A stretch of DNA of 47,007 nt from SVEL01 sp964573715 (GTDB lineage Bacteria; Bacillota; Clostridia; Lachnospirales; Lachnospiraceae), in NCBI GenBank assembly GCA_964573715.1, contig CAZNKR010000009.1:1-47007 (forward strand), read 5' to 3'. The translations under genes and the position numbers were made by a program. Position 1 is the first letter of the stretch. Each line of letters starts with the position of its first letter. Below, piece by piece: positions 25,410-34,237 of this stretch. Under the pieces are notes generated by a model. The model worked only from the letters and a program-made list of their open reading frames with translations. It did not search any database and was not told where the DNA came from.

Positions 25410-26738
25410 ATGGACTTATTTGAATATATGCGTAACAATACAATGGAAAAAGAATCACCCCTTGCCTCAAGAATGCGACCAACTTCCCTAGAAGAAGTTG
25501 TGGGACAAACTCATATTATTGGTAAGGATAAACTCTTATATAGAGCAATCAAGGCAGACAAGCTTAGTTCTATTATTTTTTATGGACCACCGGGAACTGG
25601 TAAAACCACCCTTGCTAAGGTTATTGCCAATACTACAAGTGCTAACTTCAAACAAATAAATGCTACAGTTGCTGGTAAAAAGGATATGGAAGAAATTATT
25701 GCATTTGCCAAAGACAACCAAGGTATGTACGAAAAAAAGACAATCCTTTTTATTGATGAGATTCATCGTTTTAACAAAGGACAACAGGATTACCTTTTAC
25801 CATTTGTAGAAGACGGAACTATAATTTTAATTGGAGCAACTACAGAAAATCCATATTTTGAAGTAAACTCAGCTTTAATTTCCCGATCTGTTATTTTTGA
25901 ATTAAAGCCTTTATCCTTTGAGGATATAAAGAGTCTTATTATGAAGGCTGTAAATGATAAAGAAAAAGGAATGGGTGCATATGATGCCACTATTGACGAC
26001 GATGCATGTGATTTTTTATGTGACATTGCAAATGGCGATGCTAGAAATGCTCTTAATGCAATAGAACTCGGGGTATTAACTACAGATAGAGGCCCAGATG
26101 GAATTATAAATATTACCTTAGAAGTTGCAAAACAGTGTGTCCAAAAAAGAAATGTTAGATATGACAAAGATGGGGATAACCATTACGATACAGTTTCAGC
26201 ATTTATTAAGAGCATGCGAGGCTCTGATGTGGATGCGGCTATATATTATTTAGCTAGAATGATATATGCAGGCGAATCAGTTACATTTATTGCAAGACGA
26301 ATAATTATTGCAGCAGCAGAGGATGTAGGACTTGCTAATCCACAAGCCTTAGTTGTGGCAAATGCAGCAGCAGAGGCAGTTCATAAGATTGGAATGCCAG
26401 AAGCACGTATTATTTTAGCAGAGGCGGCCGCTTATGTTGCGGCCTCTCCCAAAAGCAACGCCACTTATTTAGCTATAGACAAGGCTTTAGATTTTGTTAG
26501 GAATAACAAAACATATTCAGTTCCGGGACACTTGATGGATGCTCATTATAAGGGAGCGGCGAAGCTTGGACATGGAGAGGGATACAAATATGCTCATATA
26601 TACAAAAACCATTATGTTAAGCAACAGTATTTACCAGATGAGATTAGTGATATTAAATTTTATGAGCCAGGATATTTAGGTGAAGAAGAAAAATTAAACA
26701 TTTATTTAGATAAAATCAGAAAGGAGGCAGAAGAATGA
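25410..26738 (+). CDS. rarA: replication-associated recombination protein A (RarA/MgsA)
   Basis: AAA+ ATPase related to clamp loaders that acts at stalled forks in the cytoplasm. PLASRMRPTSLEEVVGQ opens the protein, Walker A is GPPGTGKTT (59-67), Walker B is FIDEIHRFNKGQQD (DEIH 116-119), and a sensor region ATTENPYFEVNSALISRS follows. The C-terminal MgsA tetramerisation part carries PKSNATYLAID and an HYVKQQYLPD ending. The length of 442 aa is typical. Its stop overlaps the next start (ATGA), so the large DUF5717 gene is translationally coupled to it. Confidence 0.95.
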   Translation: MDLFEYMRNNTMEKESPLASRMRPTSLEEVVGQTHIIGKDKLLYRAIKADKLSSIIFYGPPGTGKTTLAKVIANTTSANFKQINATVAGKKDMEEIIAFAKDNQGMYEKKTILFIDEIHRFNKGQQDYLLPFVEDGTIILIGATTENPYFEVNSALISRSVIFELKPLSFEDIKSLIMKAVNDKEKGMGAYDATIDDDACDFLCDIANGDARNALNAIELGVLTTDRGPDGIINITLEVAKQCVQKRNVRYDKDGDNHYDTVSAFIKSMRGSDVDAAIYYLARMIYAGESVTFIARRIIIAAAEDVGLANPQALVVANAAAEAVHKIGMPEARIILAEAAAYVAASPKSNATYLAIDKALDFVRNNKTYSVPGHLMDAHYKGAAKLGHGEGYKYAHIYKNHYVKQQYLPDEISDIKFYEPGYLGEEEKLNIYLDKIRKEAEE

Positions 26739-29700
26739 AAGATTACATAGATAAACTTTCATTAGGAGTTTGTGAATTTGAACAACCAATTCTTAGAACA
26801 TCTGTTGATAGCTTGGAATTTAGTATGAATTCAGAAACAACCTATGCTGGATCTTTTATTATTACCAGTGAAAATATGCTGCCTCTAAAAGGTGTTATTT
26901 ATTCAACTCATGAGAATTTCAGAATAATTAACAACACATTTATTGGTACTGAAATTACTATAAAGTATGAAATTGATGCTACATATATTATTAAGGGAGA
27001 AGAAATAAAGGGAAATATCAACATAGTTAGCAATGGAGGGGAAAGTACTATTCCATATAATATTGCTATTGACTCAGTAAGTGCAGATACTACTATTGGT
27101 AAAGTTAAAAATCTATTTCATTTTGCCAATCTTGTGCAAATGAGTTACGATGAGGCTTTGAATTTATTTAAATCAAGAAGATTTGCTCATATATTTTTAA
27201 AAGATGATTTTTATTTAGAATCAGTGTATGAGGGTCTAATGGGAAGTGCAGATATGGACCTTGCCATGGAAGAATTCATTATTGCAGCAAATAAAAAATC
27301 TCCAGTTAAAATCTCTATTGCTGAAAAAGAAAAGAAATACGAAGAATTAACTGAAAATTACGGCGATACAATAATTATTACAAAGAGTAATTGGGGATAT
27401 GCAGACATTAGAGTAGAAGTAGATGGTGATTTTATTACCGGATATAAAAAAAGAGTAACCACTAATGATTTTGCTGGAAGTAACTATGAGTTTCCATTTT
27501 TAATTGATATAAAGAGATTACATCAAGGTAAAAATGTTGGAAATATCACATTTATTTCAGGTACAAATAAGCTTACTCTAAGCATTATAGTTAAGGCGAA
27601 GACAACATTAACAAGGGATGTTTTTGATTATCAGCATTACTTTGCGAAGCTTTACAGAATGTATCTGGATTTTAGACTTAAAAAAATCGAACAAAGTAAA
27701 TGGTCGGATATGTCTATGGCTATTATAGAGCGCATGAGAGGAATATTTGATGATTCTTATTTTGTAAAGCTTTATCAGGCACAGATATTTATTTTTAGGG
27801 GCAGGGAATCAGAAAGTGCATGGCTACTTGAAAATGTTGCTGAAAGTCTTATTGAAAAACGTAATGAAAATGTAGAAATGTATTGCTATTATTTGTACGT
27901 TAGAACCTTGCAAAAAAGAGATCAGGATTTTACCTATGAAATCACCAAGAAGATAAAGGAATATTATGAAAGCGGACATGATAATTGGATACTTTTATGG
28001 ATATTGACTTATCTTGATGATAGCTATGACAATAACCAAAGTTTAAAACTAGCTAGAATAAAGGACCAATACAACAATGGTATGTGGTCTCCATTGATGT
28101 ATTATGAGGCCATGATGGTGCTTAATGAACAACCAGAACTTTTAAGAATTCTAAATGAATTTGAAATACAGATACTCATTTTTGGCAGCAAGGAAGGTAT
28201 TGTTTCTGAAAAATTAGCTAATCAGCTTGCAGATACATCCTTGTCAGTAAAGAATTTTGATCCTTTACTCCTTAGACTATTAACCACGATTTATGATAAG
28301 ACACCTAATAGAAATGTATTAAATGCAATTGTTAGTTTACTTATTAAAGGAAATAAAATAGGAAATGCATATTTTTATTGGTATGAAGAAGCAGTTAAAA
28401 ATGAGTTAAAGCTTACAGGACTTTATGAGTATTATATGTATTCAATGCCAGATGATTTTGATGAATCACTTCCACAAATAGTTCTTATGTATTTTTCGTA
28501 TAATACTAGTATATCCTCAGATAAGCTGGCTTTATTATATAAAAATGTTATTTCGCTAAAAACAAGTAATCCGTCTATGTATGATAATTACAGTAAGCAG
28601 ATTAACTATTACGTTGCAGAATCAATAGAAAAGGGCTTCGTAAACGAAAATATGGTGGAAGTATATGAAGATACCTTGAAAAAGGCTATGATTACACCAG
28701 ATATTGCAGTTAAGCTTCCAGCTGTTATTAATACCTATTTGCTAACTTGTGAGAATCCAAATATGAAACAGTTAGTTGTATTTCACAAGGAACTAAAAAA
28801 AGAGGTTATTATTCCTATTGTTAACCAAAAGGCATATATCACATTATATACACATGAACCTGCCCTTATTTTTATAGATACATTGGGAAATCGATATTGC
28901 AAATCAGTAGAGTATTCATTAAAAAAGTTAATGGATATGGAAGACTATTTAAAAATTTGTTATGAGATAACTGCAGAGGATATGGGACTTACACTTTATT
29001 ACGCAGATAGATATGTAAGACTTCATCAAAATCCAGAAAAATCTATTGGTATACTGAAATTCATTATAAATTGTAATAAAATTCGTGATAGCTATAGAAT
29101 ATTTTTACAAAATGAAATTATTGACTTTTATTCATCAAATTATGATGGAGACGTAGTTGATGAGTTTTTAAATACCATTGAAGAAGTACAGCTTTCAAAT
29201 GATACATTACACAAGCTTATTGAATTAATGATTGTTAGAGGTATTTATGATAAAGCCTATGAATACATGAAAAAATATGGATATTCATTTTTGGAGCCTA
29301 GACGGGTTTTAAAATGTGTAAACAAAATTTTGCTAGAGAGAAATTTTCCACCTGACAGATTATTAATTGATATCAGTATGTACGCATATCGAAAAGGCAA
29401 ATATAATGAAAATCTTTTGCGATATTTAGGAACATATCTATATAGTTCAACAGAAGAAATGTACCAGGTGTGGTTAAGCTGTTTAGATTACGAATATCAT
29501 GATAGAGACATGAGTGAAAAGCTTTTAGCACAGATGTTATTTACAAAAACCTATATTAATAAAGCGGATAAGGTATTTAAAGAGTATTGTATATTAGGTG
29601 CTAATCCAAAGATTAAAAAAGCATATTTGTTTTTTAAAGCTTATGAAAGCTTTGTTCATGAGGCGGCAGTTGATGATTCGGAATTTGATTTTATTTATAA

Positions 29701-30286
29701 TGAGTTATCCTTGGATAATCCAATTCCAGAATTGTGTAAGCTGGCTCTAATAAAGCATTATTCATCAGATGACAAGCTTAGTGAAGAAGCCATAGAATTA
29801 TCTAAAAACGTTATTGAATCAATGTGCAGTAAAGGAAAGATGTTTGGATTTTTTAATGAGTTTGCAAGGTATTTTAAATTACCATCTATTTTAAAGGACA
29901 AGACATTTGTGGAGTATCATACTTCTACAGACGCCAAAGTTTATATACACTATAAGATTGAAACTGGAACACTAGAAGATAAGGAATATCAAGTTAGTGA
30001 GATGGTAAGTGCTTATAGTGGAGTATTTGTAAAAGATTTTATATTGTTTTATGGTGAAAAGATAATTTACTACTTAACAGAAGAGGTACATGGAAAAACA
30101 AATGTAACTGAGAGCAAAAGCCTATCAAAAGAGGATGAGGGATTAACCTCAGACAATTCTAGATATGGCATACTTAATGATATGATGGTGTGTGCTGATA
30201 TGAAGGAAGAATCTACACTAAAGGATTTAACCATGCAATATATTGCAATAGATGAACTTAATAATAGCATCTTTTCAATAATGTAA
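26735..30286 (+). CDS. DUF5717 family giant scaffold-like protein
   Basis: An 1183-residue protein without signal peptide or membrane segment. It appears to match DUF5717, a Lachnospiraceae-type family of unknown function. Residues 1-~110 are beta-rich (SLEFSMNSETTYAGSFIITS...), and a second beta sandwich spans about 210-310; both have an immunoglobulin-like strand pattern. From about 310 to 1050 it is nearly all amphipathic helices with TPR/HEAT-like spacing, followed by another beta-rich segment (about 1050-1140, AKVYIHYKIETG). This suggests a long solenoid scaffold. It is coupled to rarA through ATGA and lies 11 bases before the Hsp70-like gene. The function is not known. Confidence 0.75.
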   Translation: MKDYIDKLSLGVCEFEQPILRTSVDSLEFSMNSETTYAGSFIITSENMLPLKGVIYSTHENFRIINNTFIGTEITIKYEIDATYIIKGEEIKGNINIVSNGGESTIPYNIAIDSVSADTTIGKVKNLFHFANLVQMSYDEALNLFKSRRFAHIFLKDDFYLESVYEGLMGSADMDLAMEEFIIAANKKSPVKISIAEKEKKYEELTENYGDTIIITKSNWGYADIRVEVDGDFITGYKKRVTTNDFAGSNYEFPFLIDIKRLHQGKNVGNITFISGTNKLTLSIIVKAKTTLTRDVFDYQHYFAKLYRMYLDFRLKKIEQSKWSDMSMAIIERMRGIFDDSYFVKLYQAQIFIFRGRESESAWLLENVAESLIEKRNENVEMYCYYLYVRTLQKRDQDFTYEITKKIKEYYESGHDNWILLWILTYLDDSYDNNQSLKLARIKDQYNNGMWSPLMYYEAMMVLNEQPELLRILNEFEIQILIFGSKEGIVSEKLANQLADTSLSVKNFDPLLLRLLTTIYDKTPNRNVLNAIVSLLIKGNKIGNAYFYWYEEAVKNELKLTGLYEYYMYSMPDDFDESLPQIVLMYFSYNTSISSDKLALLYKNVISLKTSNPSMYDNYSKQINYYVAESIEKGFVNENMVEVYEDTLKKAMITPDIAVKLPAVINTYLLTCENPNMKQLVVFHKELKKEVIIPIVNQKAYITLYTHEPALIFIDTLGNRYCKSVEYSLKKLMDMEDYLKICYEITAEDMGLTLYYADRYVRLHQNPEKSIGILKFIINCNKIRDSYRIFLQNEIIDFYSSNYDGDVVDEFLNTIEEVQLSNDTLHKLIELMIVRGIYDKAYEYMKKYGYSFLEPRRVLKCVNKILLERNFPPDRLLIDISMYAYRKGKYNENLLRYLGTYLYSSTEEMYQVWLSCLDYEYHDRDMSEKLLAQMLFTKTYINKADKVFKEYCILGANPKIKKAYLFFKAYESFVHEAAVDDSEFDFIYNELSLDNPIPELCKLALIKHYSSDDKLSEEAIELSKNVIESMCSKGKMFGFFNEFARYFKLPSILKDKTFVEYHTSTDAKVYIHYKIETGTLEDKEYQVSEMVSAYSGVFVKDFILFYGEKIIYYLTEEVHGKTNVTESKSLSKEDEGLTSDNSRYGILNDMMVCADMKEESTLKDLTMQYIAIDELNNSIFSIM

Positions 30287-30297
30287 TCGAGGTAACT

Positions 30298-31614
30298 ATG
30301 GAAAAAAATGAAAACCTAAATGGTGAAACAAATTTAGAAGTATTAGCGCTTGGAATTGATTTTGCAAATGATTTCACTCAAGTTAGCTATATTACAAATA
30401 AAGAGTCAGACCCAATATCAATGTCCACCATAAAAGGTGAGAAGCGATATCTTATTCCTACCATATTGTATAAAAAGCGTGAAATAAATGAATGGGTCAT
30501 TGGTGATGAAGCTAATCAGCGTTTTTATGACGACGATGATGATTCTCAGATTGCAAATTCTATTGTTACTTGCGCTATGAAACAGGAAGAATTTATTGTA
30601 GAGGATAAAAATTATTCGTCACTAGAAATACTAACTACATATTTTTCAAAGCTATTGTGTTATTCAAAAGAACTTATTGGTTCTGATATTATTCATGAGA
30701 TTGTTGTTACAATAGAGAAACCTGAAAAAGAGTTTATTGATGATATTCATAATGCATTAAAAAATTGTGGAATTTCCTCAGATAATATAAGAGTACTTAG
30801 TCATGCAGAGGCATTTATTTACTATACTACTAATCAAAAAAGAGAAGTGTGGGTTAATGATGTAGCCCTGTTTGACTTTAATGATGAACATTTTTCTTAT
30901 AGAAGACTTTCCCTTATTAAAACAAAAAATCCTAATATTATTAATGTAACAGAGAATAGTCTATCCACCATTATTAATCATAATATGATACTAGATTCAG
31001 AGGGAAGAGCTAGAGCTGATGAAAAGTTTTATGAATATATTCTTGAAGAATTTAGAAAGCATATAGTATCTGCTGTTTATCTTACAGGAGTTGGCTTTTA
31101 TGAAGAATGGGGCGACAAGTCTCTTGCAGAATTATGCACAAAGAGAAGAGTGTTTAAAGGATATAATCTTTTTGTTAAAGGAGCCTGTTACGCAGCGTAT
31201 AAAAAGTATTGTAAAATCAATGCAGTTCAGTATACATTTCAATGTATGGGAAGAACAAGCTGCAACATAGGAATTCTGATAGATCATGATGGAAAAAATA
31301 TAGTTATGCTTTTATCAAAGGCAGGAACTAACTGGTATGAAGCTGGAGCAAAGGTTGAATGCATATTAGATAATATCAAACAAATACAAATGGTTTTTAA
31401 TCCTGCAATATCCACAATTTCTAGAAATGTTATTTTGGACTTATCAGCCTTCCCTGAAAGACCAAATAAAACAACTAGAGTATCGATTAGTATTGCATAT
31501 AGATGTGACAATGTCTGTGATATTGAGGTAAAAGATTTAGGATTTGGTGAGTTTTATCAAGCTACAGATATGGTGGTTAGAAAAACAGTTGATATAGACG
31601 ACTTATTATTATAG
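30298..31614 (+). CDS. DUF5716 family Hsp70-like (ASKHA) protein with altered phosphate loops
   Basis: A 438-residue protein that reads as a divergent Hsp70. Phosphate-1-like ALGIDFANDFTQVSYI (about 17-32) has A-N-D where Hsp70 has G-T-T. Residues 51-70 (YLIPTILYKK, WVIGD) follow the Hsp70 order. The phosphate-2 position VALFDFNDEHFSYRRL (189-204) has N-D-E in place of the triple Gly. The adenosine motif VYLTGVGF (260-267) and FVKGACYAA (292-300) are kept. Residues about 318-425 resemble the substrate-binding beta domain (NIGILIDHDGK..., ILDLSAFPERPNKTTRVSIS). I recall the family as DUF5716. It may bind nucleotide without normal hydrolysis. Second gene of the uncharacterised block. Confidence 0.75.
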   Translation: MEKNENLNGETNLEVLALGIDFANDFTQVSYITNKESDPISMSTIKGEKRYLIPTILYKKREINEWVIGDEANQRFYDDDDDSQIANSIVTCAMKQEEFIVEDKNYSSLEILTTYFSKLLCYSKELIGSDIIHEIVVTIEKPEKEFIDDIHNALKNCGISSDNIRVLSHAEAFIYYTTNQKREVWVNDVALFDFNDEHFSYRRLSLIKTKNPNIINVTENSLSTIINHNMILDSEGRARADEKFYEYILEEFRKHIVSAVYLTGVGFYEEWGDKSLAELCTKRRVFKGYNLFVKGACYAAYKKYCKINAVQYTFQCMGRTSCNIGILIDHDGKNIVMLLSKAGTNWYEAGAKVECILDNIKQIQMVFNPAISTISRNVILDLSAFPERPNKTTRVSISIAYRCDNVCDIEVKDLGFGEFYQATDMVVRKTVDIDDLLL

Positions 31615-31623
31615 GAGGCATGT

Positions 31624-32451
31624 ATGGGATTATTACTTTGTACAAAAAAGGCAAAAGCACCTTATACTTTGCCACAATCAGACAAAAAAGTTTATTCAAT
31701 AGAAGAGCTGTGCTACTATTTATATAACAATTCCTATATGATAACAGAAGATTTTTTTTGTAAAGAATTAGCGGATTTTATTGAAATTGATTTAGGCCTT
31801 CCTTCAGTATCTTCAAAGATAAAAAGAGGGATTGATTTTAAGGAAAATCTTACTTCAATGGTTATGTATATAATGGATGCGTGCGCCTATTATAGTCAGG
31901 AAGAAAAGGCGCAATATATAAAGAGTCTTGAGAGTATAAGTTCAAAGTCTCCAGCTCAAAGAGTTAAAGCTAGGGCGGATATGCTTTTAAACAATCGTAA
32001 ATATACTAGTGCTATAACGGCTTATTCCATCATTCTTGAAAAAAAAGAGATATCTCAGGAGAAAGATTATTACAGCGATATTGTTAACAACATTGGAATA
32101 GCCTATGTAAATATGTTTGAATATGAAGAAGCCATAAGATACTTTAAGATGGCATATAATCTTTATAACAAAGAAGATTATATGGATAATCTTCTTTGTG
32201 CAGCTATTTTAAATGATAACGACCAATGTACAAATGATATCATAGCAGAATTTGCAATTAATGAAGAAACTATGGATAAATATAAACGTGTAATCGAGTA
32301 TCAAACAAAACAAATTGCAAAATCAAAAAGATATCGTATGGTGCAAGATAAGGTAACATTAGATACCGGGAAATCAATAGATGTATATGAAAAACAGGTT
32401 AAAGAAATATTGTTTGGACTAAAAGAAGAATATAAACGACAGTTAGGTTAA
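31624..32451 (+). CDS. TPR-like helical protein
   Basis: A 275-residue soluble protein, no family recognised. Its second half has tetratricopeptide-like helix pairs: about 135-200 contains KYTSAITAYSIILEKK and NNIGIAYVNMFEYEEAIRYF, with the W/Y-A-Y-A/F spacing of TPRs. The N-terminal half is helical. It ends in a Lys/Arg-rich helix. TAGGAGG lies five bases before its ATG, and the gap from the DUF5716 stop is nine bases. TPR proteins often present clients to Hsp70s, which fits its position, but the interaction is inference. Confidence 0.7.
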   Translation: MGLLLCTKKAKAPYTLPQSDKKVYSIEELCYYLYNNSYMITEDFFCKELADFIEIDLGLPSVSSKIKRGIDFKENLTSMVMYIMDACAYYSQEEKAQYIKSLESISSKSPAQRVKARADMLLNNRKYTSAITAYSIILEKKEISQEKDYYSDIVNNIGIAYVNMFEYEEAIRYFKMAYNLYNKEDYMDNLLCAAILNDNDQCTNDIIAEFAINEETMDKYKRVIEYQTKQIAKSKRYRMVQDKVTLDTGKSIDVYEKQVKEILFGLKEEYKRQLG

Positions 32452-32463
32452 CGTGGTGATGAC

Positions 32464-33681
32464 ATGGGCTTTTTTAAGAGAAAAAAGAAAATTAAAACAG
32501 ATGACTTTTTAGAAGAAAATCTTTATGACAAAATCAGATTAGATAAAAATGAAGAAGATATAGGCCTTATGTTAGATAAGGACCTTATCGAAGAAGCTTA
32601 CAATGAGGAGCTATCATTAAATTCCAACGCTGATAAGAAGACATATCTTGATAGCTGTTGTGAACAGATTGCCATTGCATCAAACAGAATTGAAGATGCA
32701 AAAAAAGAGTATATTATGGTGGGTAAGTATTTAGATGATATTTTGGCAATTGAAAATGCACCAGAACCATACAAAAAAGATATCAATTATTATGCAAAAA
32801 GGATTGTTTCTTTAAGGACGGATAAAAAGAGCTTAAAGAAGTCCACCACTCAAATGCCACAAAAGCAATATGCTCATATTTCTTCTATTGAATCAGACAT
32901 ATCCAACATTTTGAAGGATATGCAAGATGATGAACAATATTTGCAAAGCTTGAAAACCGATTGCCATCATATTGAAGGGGAAAAAATCGCTTTAAAATAT
33001 GAGAAAAAAAGTGCTATAAATAAGCTTGCTTTAATTCGTAAATATACAAAGCTGCTAGGAATACTACTTGTAATGTGCGTTTTTATGTTTTTTGTTGTTT
33101 GGAAGCTTTTTAGTGTAAATATGCTAATCCCTTCATTAACCCTGATTGCTTTAGGGGCTGCTGTGGGAGCCACAATAGTTGTTTATAATCAAAAACAGAT
33201 TAGAGAATTAAGAATATCAGAAATTAAACTTAACAAAGCAATAAGCCTTATGAATAAATATAAGCTAAAGTATGTAAATGTCAGAAGCCGATTGGATTAT
33301 GAATATGAAACTCATGGTGTAAAAAGTTCATATGAACTTAGTGATTTATGGAGAACCTTTTTAGTTATTAAAAAAGAAAGGGAAGCTATAATGAAAGCAT
33401 CAGATGAACTTTATAAGTCTACAGATATGCTTATGAAATCAATTGATAAGCTAAATTTATATGATTCATCAGTATGGGAAGCACAGGTTGAAGCCATAGT
33501 AGATAAAAGAGAAATGACTGAAATTCGTCATACATTAAATGTACGTAGACAAAAATTGAGAGAGTCTATTGAATTCAATACCAAAACTGTTGAAAAGAAT
33601 AAAGAAAAAATTAATATAATGATTAACAACAATCCATCAATTGCAAAGGAAGTAATTGCAACCATAGAGAAATATGAATAG
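32464..33681 (+). CDS. coiled-coil protein with a membrane hairpin
   Basis: A 405-residue protein, no family recognised. It has a basic N-terminus (MGFFKRKKKIK), predicted coiled-coil helices at about 60-185 and 245-400, and two adjacent membrane segments at about 197-215 and 220-241. Both long helical arms should therefore lie on the same side, most likely the cytoplasm. This topology suits a membrane tether for a cytosolic complex. It starts 12 bases after the TPR gene, with only a GTGG-type SD, so it probably depends on upstream translation. Confidence 0.7.
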   Translation: MGFFKRKKKIKTDDFLEENLYDKIRLDKNEEDIGLMLDKDLIEEAYNEELSLNSNADKKTYLDSCCEQIAIASNRIEDAKKEYIMVGKYLDDILAIENAPEPYKKDINYYAKRIVSLRTDKKSLKKSTTQMPQKQYAHISSIESDISNILKDMQDDEQYLQSLKTDCHHIEGEKIALKYEKKSAINKLALIRKYTKLLGILLVMCVFMFFVVWKLFSVNMLIPSLTLIALGAAVGATIVVYNQKQIRELRISEIKLNKAISLMNKYKLKYVNVRSRLDYEYETHGVKSSYELSDLWRTFLVIKKEREAIMKASDELYKSTDMLMKSIDKLNLYDSSVWEAQVEAIVDKREMTEIRHTLNVRRQKLRESIEFNTKTVEKNKEKINIMINNNPSIAKEVIATIEKYE

Positions 33682-33692
33682 GAAGGCTGAAA

Positions 33693-34115
33693 ATGGAGAT
33701 ATATACAAGAAAGGTGCACTACTATGAGACAGACCAAATGGGCATAGTACATCATTCAAACTATATTAGATGGTTTGAGGAAGCAAGAATTGATATGTTA
33801 GATAAAATGGGATTGCCCATGGATAAGATAGAGCAGTTAGGAGTACAGATTCCAGTACTTAGTGTAACATGCAATTATCGTAATATGACTCGATTCAATG
33901 ACATAGTTTCTGTAGGTCTTAAAATTGAAAAGTACAATGGAATTAAAATGAAAATTTCTTATGAAATAAGAAACATTAAAACAAATGAAATAACAAATAC
34001 TGGAAGCTCCGAACATTGTTTTTTGGATATGAAAGGGAACGTTGTTTCAATTAAAAAATCATTTCCACAGATGCATGAAATATTTATTAAAAACGAAGGT
34101 CTATCAACTTATTAG
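33693..34115 (+). CDS. acyl-CoA thioesterase, hotdog fold (4HBT/YbgC-like)
   Basis: A 140-residue hotdog thioesterase. The signature YYETDQMGIVHHSNYIRWFEEAR has the catalytic Asp and the HxxY/W helix of the 4-hydroxybenzoyl-CoA thioesterase/YbgC group. It likely hydrolyses acyl-CoA or acyl-ACP; the chain length is unknown. It begins 11 bases after the coiled-coil gene with GGAAGG upstream, and is the last gene of the operon before a terminator. Its function does not obviously relate to the four genes before it. Confidence 0.9.
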   Translation: MEIYTRKVHYYETDQMGIVHHSNYIRWFEEARIDMLDKMGLPMDKIEQLGVQIPVLSVTCNYRNMTRFNDIVSVGLKIEKYNGIKMKISYEIRNIKTNEITNTGSSEHCFLDMKGNVVSIKKSFPQMHEIFIKNEGLSTY

Positions 34116-34131
34116 ATATGACCTTTGTTTT
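34096..34131 (+). terminator. terminator of the rarA-thioesterase operon
   Basis: AAGGTC (34096-34101) pairs with GACCTT (34120-34125), with inner pairs, followed by TGTTTTT. The 5' arm lies in the last codons of the thioesterase gene. Confidence 0.7.
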
Positions 34132-34153
34132 TAATTTAGAACATCAAAATCTA

Positions 34154-34182
34154 TTGACTATTACTTGTAGTTTCCATATAAT
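34154..34182 (+). promoter_or_regulatory. promoter of the pyruvate formate-lyase operon
   Basis: TTGACT (34154-34159), a 17-base spacer and a consensus TATAAT (34177-34182). AGGAGGA at 34224-34230 is a perfect SD for the gene. The strength fits an abundant fermentation enzyme. Confidence 0.75.
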
Positions 34183-34237
34183 ACGAATTGGTAAACGAGA
34201 AAAGAAATTTCCAATATTATATTAGGAGGAACTTCAA

